A stretch of DNA of 64,000 bases, taken from contig JABTUS010000001.1 of assembly GCA_015075305.1 (NCBI GenBank), positions 682,001 to 746,000 of the forward strand. Reading direction: 5' to 3'. This DNA comes from Opitutaceae bacterium. GTDB lineage: Bacteria; Verrucomicrobiota; Verrucomicrobiia; Opitutales; Opitutaceae. The translations under genes and the position numbers were made by a program. Positions 1 to 8,607 of the stretch are shown here, piece after piece. The notes under the pieces were generated by a model. It was not told where the DNA came from, did not search any database, and saw only the letters and a program-made list of their open reading frames with translations. The number at the start of each line of letters is the position of its first letter. Within the stretch, counting starts at the first letter, position 1.

Positions 1-44
1 TGTTGCGCGCTACACAAAGGTCCAATTTTAGGCATCATAAAAGT

Positions 45-84
45 GTAACCCATCACCCTGGACTGTTTGTCACCTATCACCGGA
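45..84. repeat. Imperfect direct repeat, possible insertion-sequence scar
   Basis: Two similar stretches lie side by side: one at 45-62 beginning GTAACCCATCACC and one at 69-84 beginning GTCACCTATCACC. Short repeats of this CACCYATCACC style occur at the edges of some transposase genes of the IS21/IS481 type, but that comparison is from memory. No transposase reading frame is visible in the first 400 bases, so at most this is the edge of an element lying outside the window. The rest of 1-400 shows no convincing gene. Confidence 0.25.
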
Positions 85-399
85 TCAAACCCATTAAAAT
101 CCAATCCCCAAGCCAAAGGGGTCAAACCTCACTTTTCGCACTCCTCATCGTCCGGCGACTGCCGGCGATCTCATCGGCATGGAGATATTTCGAGGATCGA
201 TTCGCCGGCGTAATAGCACCTGCAGAGGGGCGCATCGGGGAAGTGGATTCGAGGCAAGCAGAACCCGCCCGGGGCATGACTGGCCGTGGTCGTTGACACC
301 TCAACCGATTCCCACGATTCAATTCAATCGTCGGTCAGACCCTGACCGGAGCCATGCTGAACACCCCTTCAAGCCATCTGGCGGAGTGCCAGGACGGTC

Positions 400-1048
400 G
401 GTGGCGCAGCGACAGGCCGAGCGGGAGGGACGGCTCTATGCCTTCTTTTGGCTGCTGCTTCCCGCGCTCCTGGCGGCTGAAGCGAAAGTCGGGCTGCCGC
501 TGTCCCAGTATTCGGTCGCGACCGAATGCAGCATCGCAGCCCCGCCGGATGTGGTGTGGCGGCACGTGATTGAATTCGGAGAGCTGCCTCCGCCACGCGA
601 ACTGATCTTTGCATCAGGCATCGCGTATCCGCTCCGCGCGCGCCTCGAGGGCCGCGGTGAGGGCGCACTGCGCCACTGCGAATTCTCCACCGGGGCGTTT
701 GTCGAGCCCATCACTGCATGAGAGGAGAACGAGCGACTGGCATTCGACGTGATCAGCCAGCCCGCGCCGATGGAGGAACTGTCGTTCTATTCCCGCGTGC
801 ATCCCCCCCATATCGACGGTTTCTTCCGATCGCAGCGGGGTGAATTCAGACTGATCGCCCAGGAAAACGGCCATACGCTTCTGCGTGGCACGACCTGGTA
901 CGAGCAGGATTTCTGGCCTCAGCCCTACTGGCGCCTTTGGTCGGATTATTTGGTTCACGTGATCCATGGACGTGTGCTCGCCCCGATAAAGTCAGAGGCC
1001 GAAGCGGCCTGGAGCACAGTTTCCCCGCAATCGCAGGCCTCCCGGTAG
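400..1048 (+). pseudogene. START/SRPBCC-like protein, C-terminal remnant with in-frame stop
   Basis: One frame carries protein-like sequence from about 430 to 1048, interrupted only by TGA at 719-721. Before the stop it reads a hydrophobic segment (AFFWLLLPALLAAEAK) and then the start of a lipid-binding/cyclase-like fold with CSIAAPPDVVWRHV. After the stop the same frame continues as EENERLAFDVISQPAPMEEL and later LLRGTTWYEQDFWPQPYW, a typical SRPBCC C-terminal half. The position suggests a TGG tryptophan codon changed to TGA. No good start codon exists and the upstream frame is not protein-like, so the 5' end, probably a membrane part in relatives, is also missing. The family call is inferred from the pattern. 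Confidence 0.65.
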
Positions 1049-1334
1049 TCCGCTGTCTTTGCAGCTATCCCTTCACCGGATCGCATCTTCTCCGCGAATC
1101 CTGTTTCCTCGGCGTGAGTGAGAACCATCCGGCGCTGTTTTGCCATGCGCGTCCCCAGGTCACGACGGAGCGTGCCCCTCCATTGGGAATCGGTCACTTG
1201 CATTCGATGGTTCAGTCCCATTGGGCAATGGAGATTCTGTGTCGCTATTCGAGCCGGGCACGAGGGAGCTTGCCCATTGGGTGCTGAAAATCCACTTCGC
1301 GGGCCACCGGTGTTTGCGCGGATCGCAATTTCCC
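1049..1334. other. Non-coding stretch between pseudogene and araC-type gene
   Basis: I see no convincing gene here. The motif CCATTGGG occurs three times (near 1180, 1220 and 1275), which is curious but has no obvious role. The 3' end of the minus-strand AraC gene closes the stretch. Confidence 0.4.
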
Positions 1335-2162
1335 TCACTCGCGCATGCGGCGGCGAAAGGCCTGGGGCGACTCGCGGACGCAGCGGCCGAACACTTCATA
1401 AAACGCGCTGAGTGACCCGAATCCGCACGCCAGCGCCACGTCCACAACCTTGTCGTCATTGAGCAGCAGCAGGCGCTGCGCATTCGTCACGCGGCACTGG
1501 CGCAGATAGTCGCCTATCGTGATGCCGGACAGGCGCTGGAACAACGGCATCGCATAGTTGGGATGGAGTCCCGCCGACGCCGCGATCTCCGCAACCGTCA
1601 GTTTCTCGTGATAACGCTCAGCCATGCATCGAGCCATCGCCTCGACGTGCCTGAGGTTGTTGGGCACGGATTTCACCCGGGCATTCCCAAGCGTGTTCCT
1701 CTCAACATCCGCCCGCTCGGCCATCCAGAGCAGGCAGGCCTGAAATTCGTACAACAACCGCCGCTGCTGCTGGTGATCCGCATTGGCAAGTTCCTTCACC
1801 CAGTCGAGCACTGCGAAACGTCCGGCATTGTCCGCAGGCGCAACCCACCAGTTGCCTTCCATCAGCCCCCTGACAAAACGCTGCGGCAGATTCCAACTCC
1901 ACACCCACGCCAGCGGCACCGTTATCCACGCCATCCGGCTGCGGCGGTCGGCCGCGACTAGCGTGTGCGGCGTCGACCCCCAGAACATTGTCAACCGCCC
2001 GGGAACCAGCCGCCTCATCACCCCGCGATGCAGGTACGTGACCTCCCCCTTCAGCAGATAGTTGATCTCAATCTCGCTGTGATGATGGATCCGCTCCATC
2101 GCACGCGGGGGCGAAAGCAGCTTCGCCGCCAGGCCAAAGGTTTCAAATCGAACGTCCGGCAT
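1335..2162 (-). CDS. AraC-family transcriptional regulator
   Basis: A 275-residue one-component regulator with an N-terminal cupin-like sugar-sensing domain (about 10-150; HHHSEIEINYLLKGEVTYL is typical) and a C-terminal double helix-turn-helix (about 175-272). The first helix pair reads LTVAEIAASAGLHPNYAMPLF, shown here as positions 190-210, and the second carries VALACGFGSLSAFYEVFGR followed by the usual P-x-x-[FY]-R end (SPQAFRRR). It starts 75 bases from, and divergent to, the SIS-FAD-ROK-PTE operon, so it most likely activates that operon in response to its sugar. The start ATG at 2162 fits a full-length family member. Confidence 0.9.
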   Translation of the reverse strand: MPDVRFETFGLAAKLLSPPRAMERIHHHSEIEINYLLKGEVTYLHRGVMRRLVPGRLTMFWGSTPHTLVAADRRSRMAWITVPLAWVWSWNLPQRFVRGLMEGNWWVAPADNAGRFAVLDWVKELANADHQQQRRLLYEFQACLLWMAERADVERNTLGNARVKSVPNNLRHVEAMARCMAERYHEKLTVAEIAASAGLHPNYAMPLFQRLSGITIGDYLRQCRVTNAQRLLLLNDDKVVDVALACGFGSLSAFYEVFGRCVRESPQAFRRRMRE

Positions 2163-2237
2163 GAGTCCTATTTATCCGGAAAGAATGGCGGTCCTTTCTG
2201 GATGCTTCCAGCCGTAAAACCGGTTACACTCCCGGTC

Positions 2238-3053
2238 ATGCCCTCTTCCGCAGTCCTGCCGGAGCTCACATTTCCCGATCAACTTCAGCGCGTCCGGCTC
2301 TCCCTTCGCGCCCAGCATGCCGCCCTCGCAGATGTCGCGAGGCTCTTCGCCGACGCCCTTGGCGCCGGCGGCGTTGTCCATGTCTACGCCAACGGACACT
2401 CCCGCCTCGCCGTCGAGGAGCTGTGCATCCGCATCGGCGCCCTCACCGGGTTTCACCCGCTGCTTCAGACGGGCCTAGTCTCCTTTGTCGATGTCGTCGG
2501 CCCCAATGGCATCCGGCTCAACCAGACGCTTGAAAAGGTCGAGGGGCTCGGCCGGCAGCTGCTGGCCGAGGTGGACGTCGCCCCTGGTGAGCCGCTGCTC
2601 GCCATCTCCGCCACGGGCCAGACATCCGCCGCCGTCGACATGGCCCTCGCCTGGCGCCAGATCCACCCGGCCAACCCACTTGTCCTCCTCTGCTGCCGCG
2701 AGCAGGCCCGTCAGGGCGCTCCAAAGCACAGTTCGGGGAAAACCTTCTGGCATGTCGCCGAGGAGGCGCCCGCCATCGTCCATCTGCTCGACAATGCCAT
2801 GCCCATGGGCGACACCACCGTTCTGGTCTCCGGCAAGACGGGAAACTATCCGCTCTGCCCGCTTTCATCCGTCGGTGCGCTGAGCGTCATCCAGTGCCTG
2901 AATGAACTGACGCTGCGCGAACTCGATTCCCGCGGCATCCGTCATCCGGTCCTTCGCAACATGCATGTCGCCGACACGCGCGACACCTACGATGCCTGGA
3001 TCCGCGACCAGCGCCGGCGCTATGCGCGCGCGCTAAACTCCGCTGCATCGTGA
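2238..3053 (+). CDS. SIS-domain sugar-phosphate binding protein
   Basis: About 271 residues. The middle carries a sugar-isomerase (SIS) fold: VVHVYANGHSRLAVEEL is the usual glycine-serine phosphate-binding loop with H-S replacing the commoner G-S, and LLAISATGQTSAAVDMA is the second loop. It resembles the SIS proteins that act on phosphorylated (amino)sugars, or serve as sensors of them. ATG 2238 is chosen because homology-like sequence begins there; an in-frame ATG at 2202 is also possible. The stop overlaps the next start by four bases (GTGA), so it is translationally coupled to the FAD oxidoreductase. It is the first gene of the operon facing the AraC regulator. The exact substrate cannot be told. 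Confidence 0.75.
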   Translation: MPSSAVLPELTFPDQLQRVRLSLRAQHAALADVARLFADALGAGGVVHVYANGHSRLAVEELCIRIGALTGFHPLLQTGLVSFVDVVGPNGIRLNQTLEKVEGLGRQLLAEVDVAPGEPLLAISATGQTSAAVDMALAWRQIHPANPLVLLCCREQARQGAPKHSSGKTFWHVAEEAPAIVHLLDNAMPMGDTTVLVSGKTGNYPLCPLSSVGALSVIQCLNELTLRELDSRGIRHPVLRNMHVADTRDTYDAWIRDQRRRYARALNSAAS

Positions 3054-4393
3054 CGCCCGTTCCCGAGATGTTCACGTTCTCAAAGTCCATTCCGACCTAC
3101 GGTGAATTCGACCTTGTGGTTGTGGGGTCCGGTTCCTCCGGAGCCACCGCAACCATCGCGGCCGCACGCGCAGGCGTTCGCACGCTCCTGATCGAGAAAC
3201 TTCCATTCCTCGGGGGAACATCCACCGCCGTGCTCGACACCTTCTACGGATTTTACACTCCGGGAAAAACCAACCGCAGGGTTGTCGGCGGAATCCCCGA
3301 CGATCTGGTCGCCGAAATGCGCGCAATCGGCCTGGTGATCGAACGGCCCAACACTTTCGGCGCCGGCACGGGCATCACCTATCACCCGGATGAACTCAAG
3401 ATCGCCTGGGAGCGCCTGGTCCGCCGAGCCGGGGCCCATGTCCTGCTGCACGCCACCGTGCAGGATGTCGTCCGCAGCGGGAATCGCTTCGAGGCTCTCG
3501 TCGTTGCAACGAAATCCGGCCTTCAGCTCGTTCGGGCGGGCACATTCATCGATGCATCGGGCGACGCCGATCTCTGCGCATTCGGAGGCGTGCCCTTCGA
3601 ACTCGCCGGCGCGGAGGCCCCCGCGCAAACGCTCACCACCTCCTTCCGTGTCGCCAATGTCGATATGGCGCAGCGGCGCACCATCAACAAGGACCGCCTG
3701 CACGCCCTCATGGCCGAAGCCGCATCAGCACTCGGTTACAAGCTCCCGCGCCGGGAGGGCTCCGACCACATCACGCCCGTCGAAGGCATGACTGCCACGA
3801 TCATGACGCGCCTCAATTCGGTCGAGCGCCGCGCCGACGGCTCGGTGATCAATGCCACCGATCCGGATCTCCTCACGCGCGCCGAGATGGACGGACGCGA
3901 GCAGGCTCTCGAATACATCCGATTCCTGCACGACCGCGTGCCCGGCTACGAACACGCCCGCCTCGCCACTTTCGGTCCGCAGATCGGCGTGCGCGAAACC
4001 CGCCGCGTTCAGGGTCTCTATCGCCTCACCCGCGAGGATGTGCTCGGCGCACGCCAGTTCGACGACCAGATCGGGCTTTGCGGCGCGCCCATCGAGGATC
4101 ACCACGACGGCGACGGCACGCGATGGTCCTACCTTCCGGACGGCCAGTGCGTTGGCATCCCGTATCGCACGCTCGTGCCAAAGGGCGTCGACAATCTCGC
4201 GGTGGCCGGCCGCTGCTTCTCCGCGACCCACGACGCCCATGCCAGCGTGCGCTCAATGGGACAATGCATGGTGATGGGGCAGGCCGCCGGAGCGGCCGCA
4301 TCCCTGATCGCAGGCTCGCGCGGAGCCTTCGCGGATCTCGATCCGGCGCACCTCCGCTCCACCCTCCGTTCGCAAGGCGCCATTCTCGAATGA
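3050..4393 (+). CDS. FAD-dependent oxidoreductase (FAD_oxidored family)
   Basis: A 447-residue flavoprotein. The N-terminus has the dinucleotide fold VVVGSGSSGATATIAAARAG (about 25-44) and GGTSTAVLDTF, and the C-terminal half has the closing FAD motif around NLAVAGRCFSATHDAH and MGQCMVMGQAAGAAA. This is the layout of the soluble FAD-dependent dehydrogenases that sit in many carbohydrate loci of Planctomycetota and Verrucomicrobiota; the substrate is usually unknown. No export signal is present, so it should act in the cytoplasm. The start is GTG 3050 overlapping the previous stop; ATG 3068 is an alternative. It overlaps the ROK kinase by four bases (ATGA). Confidence 0.85.
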   Translation: MTPVPEMFTFSKSIPTYGEFDLVVVGSGSSGATATIAAARAGVRTLLIEKLPFLGGTSTAVLDTFYGFYTPGKTNRRVVGGIPDDLVAEMRAIGLVIERPNTFGAGTGITYHPDELKIAWERLVRRAGAHVLLHATVQDVVRSGNRFEALVVATKSGLQLVRAGTFIDASGDADLCAFGGVPFELAGAEAPAQTLTTSFRVANVDMAQRRTINKDRLHALMAEAASALGYKLPRREGSDHITPVEGMTATIMTRLNSVERRADGSVINATDPDLLTRAEMDGREQALEYIRFLHDRVPGYEHARLATFGPQIGVRETRRVQGLYRLTREDVLGARQFDDQIGLCGAPIEDHHDGDGTRWSYLPDGQCVGIPYRTLVPKGVDNLAVAGRCFSATHDAHASVRSMGQCMVMGQAAGAAASLIAGSRGAFADLDPAHLRSTLRSQGAILE

Positions 4394-5355
4394 ACTGGAT
4401 CGGCTTCGACATAGGCGGGACTCGCATCAAGGGCGGCATCCTTGACGATGCCGGCCGGATTCTTGCGCGTTCTGTGGAGGACACGCAGGCCAGGCAGTCG
4501 CTGCGGGCTCTTGAGCGCCAGCTCGACAAACTCGTTTCCCGGCTGCTCCAGGAGGCACCAGGGGACATCGGCGGCATTGGCGCTGCGATCACCGGTCCGG
4601 TCAATCCCGCGGTCGGATGCGTCTATCTTCCGGGAAAGATCCGCGGGCTCGACCGCCACCGCACCGTCCCGTTTCTCCGCCAGCGATGGAAAGTGCCCGT
4701 GACCGCCGACAATGACGGACGTCTTGCCTGCCTCGCCGAATGGCGCGCGGGCGCGGGGCGCGGATGCGCCAATCTCGTGGTCTTCACACTCGGCACGGGC
4801 ATCGGATCGGGAGTGGTGCTCGATGGCCGCCTCCTGACCGACCGGCATTTTCAGCGAGGCACGCAGTGCGGTCACATGATCATCGACATCAACGGACCGC
4901 GCTGCCTCACCGGCCCTCGCGGCACCGGCGAAAGCCTCGCCTCCGTCACGGCGCTTGTGCAGTCCGTGCGCGACCACCTCGCCCGTGGCCTGCCCTCCTC
5001 GCTTGGGAAAAAGCCGCCGCACGAAATCGTGTTCATCGACATCGCCCGCGCCGTGCGGCGCAAGGATCCGGTCATCACCGACATCTTTGATCGCTGGCTC
5101 GATCGTTTCGCAGCGGTTGTGCTCAACGCCTACTATGCCTACACGCCGGACCTGATCGTGCTCGCCGGCGGTCCCATGCACGCGGCCGGCGTCATCCTGC
5201 CGCGACTCGAGGCCACCCTGAACGCCGCGGCTTTCCGCGTGCCTCCCGACCACCCGATTCCAATTCGCGCTGCGCGATTCATCGACGACGCCGGCTGGAT
5301 AGGGGCGGCTCTCAGAGGCCGCGACTTCGCCATCGAATCAAAGACTCCCGCATGA
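4390..5355 (+). CDS. ROK-family sugar kinase
   Basis: A 321-residue kinase of the ROK group, which phosphorylates hexoses or amino sugars with ATP. Seen: phosphate-1 loop GFDIGGTRIKGGIL (4-17), the NDG segment TADNDGRLACLAEW with the presumed catalytic aspartate, and phosphate-2 loop TLGTGIGSGVVLDG. The usual zinc-binding cysteine cluster (CxCGxxGCxE) is degenerate: the equivalent place reads NGPRCLTGPRGTGES, keeping one cysteine. No DNA-binding domain precedes it, so it is an enzyme rather than a NagC-type repressor. Both ends overlap neighbours by four bases (ATGA), putting it firmly in the operon. Confidence 0.88.
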   Translation: MNWIGFDIGGTRIKGGILDDAGRILARSVEDTQARQSLRALERQLDKLVSRLLQEAPGDIGGIGAAITGPVNPAVGCVYLPGKIRGLDRHRTVPFLRQRWKVPVTADNDGRLACLAEWRAGAGRGCANLVVFTLGTGIGSGVVLDGRLLTDRHFQRGTQCGHMIIDINGPRCLTGPRGTGESLASVTALVQSVRDHLARGLPSSLGKKPPHEIVFIDIARAVRRKDPVITDIFDRWLDRFAAVVLNAYYAYTPDLIVLAGGPMHAAGVILPRLEATLNAAAFRVPPDHPIPIRAARFIDDAGWIGAALRGRDFAIESKTPA

Positions 5356-6314
5356 GCCTCACCATCGAAACCACGCTCGGACCGCTTCCGAAGGAGCGCC
5401 TCGGTCGCATCAACGCTCACGAACACCTCTTCATCGACTCCGGGCAGATCGTCGTCAAGGAGCCGGATTTCCGCCTCGACAGCGTCGACTGCGCGATCAA
5501 GGACGTCGTCGACTGGCGCGAGGCCGGAGGCGGCGCCATAGTCGACACCATGCCGGTTTCCAGCGGTCGAAATGTCGGCAAACTCATCAAGGTTTCCGAG
5601 GCGACCGGCATCCCGGTCATCGTAGCGTCCGGCTTTCACAAGGGTGCGTTCTACTGGCCGGATCACTGGCGCGGCCACTACTCCGAGGATGAACTCACCG
5701 AGCTCATCGCCGCCGAAGTCGAGCAGGGCTGCGATCTCAACGAATACCAAGGTCCGATTGTCAAGCGCTGCCGGGTCAAGGCCGGCGCAATGAAGGTCGC
5801 CGGCAACTGCAACCACCTCGACGACATCACCCGGCGTCTCATTCGCGTCATCGGGCGCGTGCATCAGCGCACCGGGTGTCCGGTTTTCGCCCACACGGAG
5901 AGCGGACTCGAGTGCTTCGAGATCGTGCAACGCCTCAACGACGCGGGCGTGCCCTCCGCCCGGATCCTCATCTGCCACATGGACCGCAACGCGGATTACT
6001 GGCTGCATCGCAAGCTCGCCCGTACCGGCGTCCTACTCGAATACGACACCCCGAGCCGCTTCAAGTACCAGCCCGAGTGCGTCGTCATCCGGCTGATGCG
6101 GGAAATGATTGACGGCGGATTTCTCGACCGGCTCACGCTTGGCGGGGATCTCGCCCGCCGATCCTATCTGAAATCCTACGGCGGCGGCCCCGGGTACGCC
6201 TACCTGCTCACCCATTTCACGGCGCGGCTCCGTGAGGAGGGATTCAGCGAGCACGAACTCAACGCCATTTGGATAGACAACCCCTTCCGCTGGCTCGCGG
6301 GCACCCCTTCATGA
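5352..6314 (+). CDS. Phosphotriesterase-family metal hydrolase, possible sugar lactonase
   Basis: A 320-residue amidohydrolase-superfamily barrel of the phosphotriesterase (PTE) type. Seen: the metal-binding HEH near residues 23-25, a candidate bridging lysine in KAGAMK (about 143-148), histidine motifs FAHTESG and CHMDRN, and the last-strand aspartate in GGDLARRSYL. Members of this family described in sugar pathways open phosphorylated sugar lactones, and the ROK kinase and oxidoreductase beside it make that role plausible; substrate remains inference. No signal peptide. ATG 5352 overlaps the kinase stop, and its own stop overlaps the broken symporter start. Confidence 0.82.
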   Translation: MSLTIETTLGPLPKERLGRINAHEHLFIDSGQIVVKEPDFRLDSVDCAIKDVVDWREAGGGAIVDTMPVSSGRNVGKLIKVSEATGIPVIVASGFHKGAFYWPDHWRGHYSEDELTELIAAEVEQGCDLNEYQGPIVKRCRVKAGAMKVAGNCNHLDDITRRLIRVIGRVHQRTGCPVFAHTESGLECFEIVQRLNDAGVPSARILICHMDRNADYWLHRKLARTGVLLEYDTPSRFKYQPECVVIRLMREMIDGGFLDRLTLGGDLARRSYLKSYGGGPGYAYLLTHFTARLREEGFSEHELNAIWIDNPFRWLAGTPS

Positions 6315-6589
6315 ACTCCCCTGCAAACTCCGTGCTCCTCGATCTCGTCTGGGTCGACTACCTCATCCTCGCCCTCTACTTTGCCTTCGTCCTGGGCATC
6401 GGCTGGACATTGAGGAAGCATCTGCGCACGAGCTCCGACTTCTTCGAATCGGGGCGGTCCCTGCCAGCCTGGATCTGCGCCCTCGGTTTCGTCGGCGCCA
6501 ATCTCGGCGCGCAGGAGGTGATCGGCATGGCGGCCAGGTCTCAGTGCATCTCACTTTTGCCAGCTCCATGGCGCAAAACTCTTGGATGA
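6311..6589 (+). pseudogene. Sodium:solute symporter, truncated after first helices
   Basis: Starts as a normal SSS-family transporter: a first membrane helix (LILALYFAFVLGIGWTL), then SDFFESGRSLPAWICALGF and GANLGAQEVIGMAA, which are the classic first two helices of the family. After about residue 77 (near 6535) the homology ends and the frame stops at 6589. Intact members have around 500 residues, so most of the gene is gone. The start is ATGA-coupled to the preceding hydrolase, showing it was the importer of this operon. The following bases do not continue the transporter in any frame, suggesting a deletion junction rather than a point frameshift. Confidence 0.75.
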
Positions 6590-6944
6590 CGATCGTTCCC
6601 TTCACTGGATGCTTTCTCGGCTGCATTGTGGTTCCAATGGCCAGGCCCCCCATCGCCGGGAGAAGGAACTCAAGGGCCTCGTTTCCTCGCTGACTCAGAA
6701 ACTGCCCGCCAACACTTCAATCGCCTGGTATGCGCGCCCTGTCTCCCCGAGAATCGCCGCACACGCGCGCCTCCGGGGGGAACGAGGAGATACAGCCATG
6801 TATCCGAAAATCCGCCAGGACAGGTAGTCCGACAATTTCCCAGAGCGTCGCGCTTGCAGATGTCGGAATCGTGGGGAAGACTGCACGTCCTCACGTTCTC
6901 GATCACGCTTCCTGATCGCATCCGATCGCCCTGATTTCCCGCCC
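6590..6944. other. Non-coding stretch downstream of the symporter remnant
   Basis: No gene is recognised. One frame between about 6538 and 6650 reads a hydrophobic piece (SSMAQNSWMTIVPFTG, then FLGCIVVPMA) that could be debris of another membrane protein, but I cannot name it. The remainder lacks protein-like sequence. It probably also holds the promoter for the sulfatase genes starting at 6945; no clear promoter was identified. Confidence 0.4.
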
Positions 6945-8534
6945 ATGAAATACCGACTGTCCCTGCTCGCCTGCCTCCTTGGCGCGACGGCCTTCGCCGC
7001 CGAACGTCCCAACATCCTGTTCATTTTCTCCGACGACCACGCCCACCACGCGATTTCCGCGTATGGATCGAAGGTGAACCAGACGCCGAACATCGACCGG
7101 CTCGCGAAGGAGGGGGCGCGCTTCACAAACTCGTTTGTCACCAATTCGATCTGCACACCCAGCCGGGCCACGCTGCTGACGGGCCAGTACTCCCATCTCA
7201 ACGGTGTGCCTGTTTTCAATCGCTTCGACGGCTCGCGCGACACATTCGCCAAGCATCTCCAGGCCGCCGGTTATCACACGGGAATTATCGGCAAATGGCA
7301 TCTCGGCTCCGATCCCACGGGCTTCGACCGCTGGATCGTGCTCGTCGGTCAGGGCAAATATCACGATCCCACATTCGTGATTCCCGGGGGGGAGGTCACC
7401 ATCAAGGGCCACTGCACGGATGTCACCACCGACCTCGGGCTTGAATGGCTTCGCACGCGTCCAAAGGACAAGCCCTTCCTCCTCATGTTGCACCAGAAGG
7501 CACCCCACCGCCCGTGGGAACCTGACGAGCGCAACAAGGCGCTCTTCAAGAACCGCGTCATTCCCGAGCCGGAGACATTGTGGGACGACTACGCCACGCG
7601 GCCCACCGCGCTTCCCGAGAACGAGCAGACGGTTGCCCGCGATCTGACCCGCCTCGACCTGAAAATGGAGCCACCCGCCGACCTCAAGGGCGCGGAACGC
7701 AACGCCTGGCTGCACACCAAACCGATTGAGGTCACCGTGAACGGAAAAGTACTCACGGGCCGCGAGCTGGTGCGCTGGAAATACCAGCGTTACATGCAGG
7801 ACTACCTCGCCTGCGTGCAGGGCGTGGACGACGGGGTCGGCCGCGTGCTCGACTACCTGGACAAGACCGGGCTCTCAAAAAACACCATTGTCATCTATTC
7901 CGCCGACAATGGCTGGTACCTCGGCGATCTTGGTCTCTACGACAAGCGCTTCATGTACGAGCCAGGTCTTCGTGTTCCCCTCCTGGTGCGCGGACCCGGC
8001 ATCAAGGCTGGAAGCCTGCCCTCGCAATTTGTCGCCAACATAGATCTTGCGCCAACGTTCATGGAACTCGCCGGTCTTCCGATTCCCGCATCGATGCAGG
8101 GGCATTCCCTTGTGCCGCTGCTGCACGGAGAAAAGCCCGCTGCCTGGCGCACCTCCGTCTACTACCGCTACTATCACGATCCCGGCCACCACAACACACG
8201 CGCCCACCTCGGCGTGCGCACGGCCACGCACAAGCTGGTCTATTACTGGAAACAGAACGCCTACGAAATGTTTGACCTCACAAGGGATCCGAACGAGCAG
8301 CACAATCTGCTGTTCAATCCTGAAGAGGCCAGGCAGCCGGCGATCGCCGCCAAGTTTGCGGAACTCAAGGGAGAGATCGCGCGCCTTCAAAAGGAATTCA
8401 AGGACGACGGCCAGTACGCCGACAGCGCCGACTGGCCCAAGGGCGGCGTCGACGGCCCGCCGAATCCCAAGGACCATCCATCGATCGGTGTGAAGAGCGT
8501 CGGGGAAGCCATTGCCGCAACGAGCTCCAGATAG
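6945..8534 (+). CDS. Secreted type I sulfatase
   Basis: A 529-residue sulfatase with an N-terminal signal peptide (cleavage after about residue 18, TAFA). It keeps the metal-binding DD near 30, the maturation motif C70-T-P-S-R whose cysteine becomes formylglycine, and GKWHLG further on. Such enzymes remove sulfate esters from glycans in the periplasm or outside the cell. The C-terminus has the usual DLTRDPNEQHNLLF sub-domain. The large insertion around 230-270 (after LDLKMEPPADLKG) may shape substrate choice. First of three sulfatases in a row. Maturation needs a formylglycine-generating or anaerobic sulfatase-maturating enzyme, which is not in the window. Confidence 0.92.
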   Translation: MKYRLSLLACLLGATAFAAERPNILFIFSDDHAHHAISAYGSKVNQTPNIDRLAKEGARFTNSFVTNSICTPSRATLLTGQYSHLNGVPVFNRFDGSRDTFAKHLQAAGYHTGIIGKWHLGSDPTGFDRWIVLVGQGKYHDPTFVIPGGEVTIKGHCTDVTTDLGLEWLRTRPKDKPFLLMLHQKAPHRPWEPDERNKALFKNRVIPEPETLWDDYATRPTALPENEQTVARDLTRLDLKMEPPADLKGAERNAWLHTKPIEVTVNGKVLTGRELVRWKYQRYMQDYLACVQGVDDGVGRVLDYLDKTGLSKNTIVIYSADNGWYLGDLGLYDKRFMYEPGLRVPLLVRGPGIKAGSLPSQFVANIDLAPTFMELAGLPIPASMQGHSLVPLLHGEKPAAWRTSVYYRYYHDPGHHNTRAHLGVRTATHKLVYYWKQNAYEMFDLTRDPNEQHNLLFNPEEARQPAIAAKFAELKGEIARLQKEFKDDGQYADSADWPKGGVDGPPNPKDHPSIGVKSVGEAIAATSSR

Positions 8535-8607
8535 GCCCGCGCCCATTGAACACCCGAAGCACAAGTCCACCCACCCATCAGCACCACTCAACGCAATCCC
8601 ACATGCC

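Noticed and set aside
719-721. UGA read as tryptophan or selenocysteine, to rescue the two genes with in-frame TGA
   Set aside because: Many genes in the window end in TGA, often within ATGA overlaps, and use TGG for tryptophan; no selenocysteine-insertion structure was seen. Nonsense mutation is simpler.
6695-7252. Minus-strand 185-codon frame at the start of sulfatase 1
   Set aside because: It is antisense to the conserved sulfatase N-terminus, a known type of false gene call.
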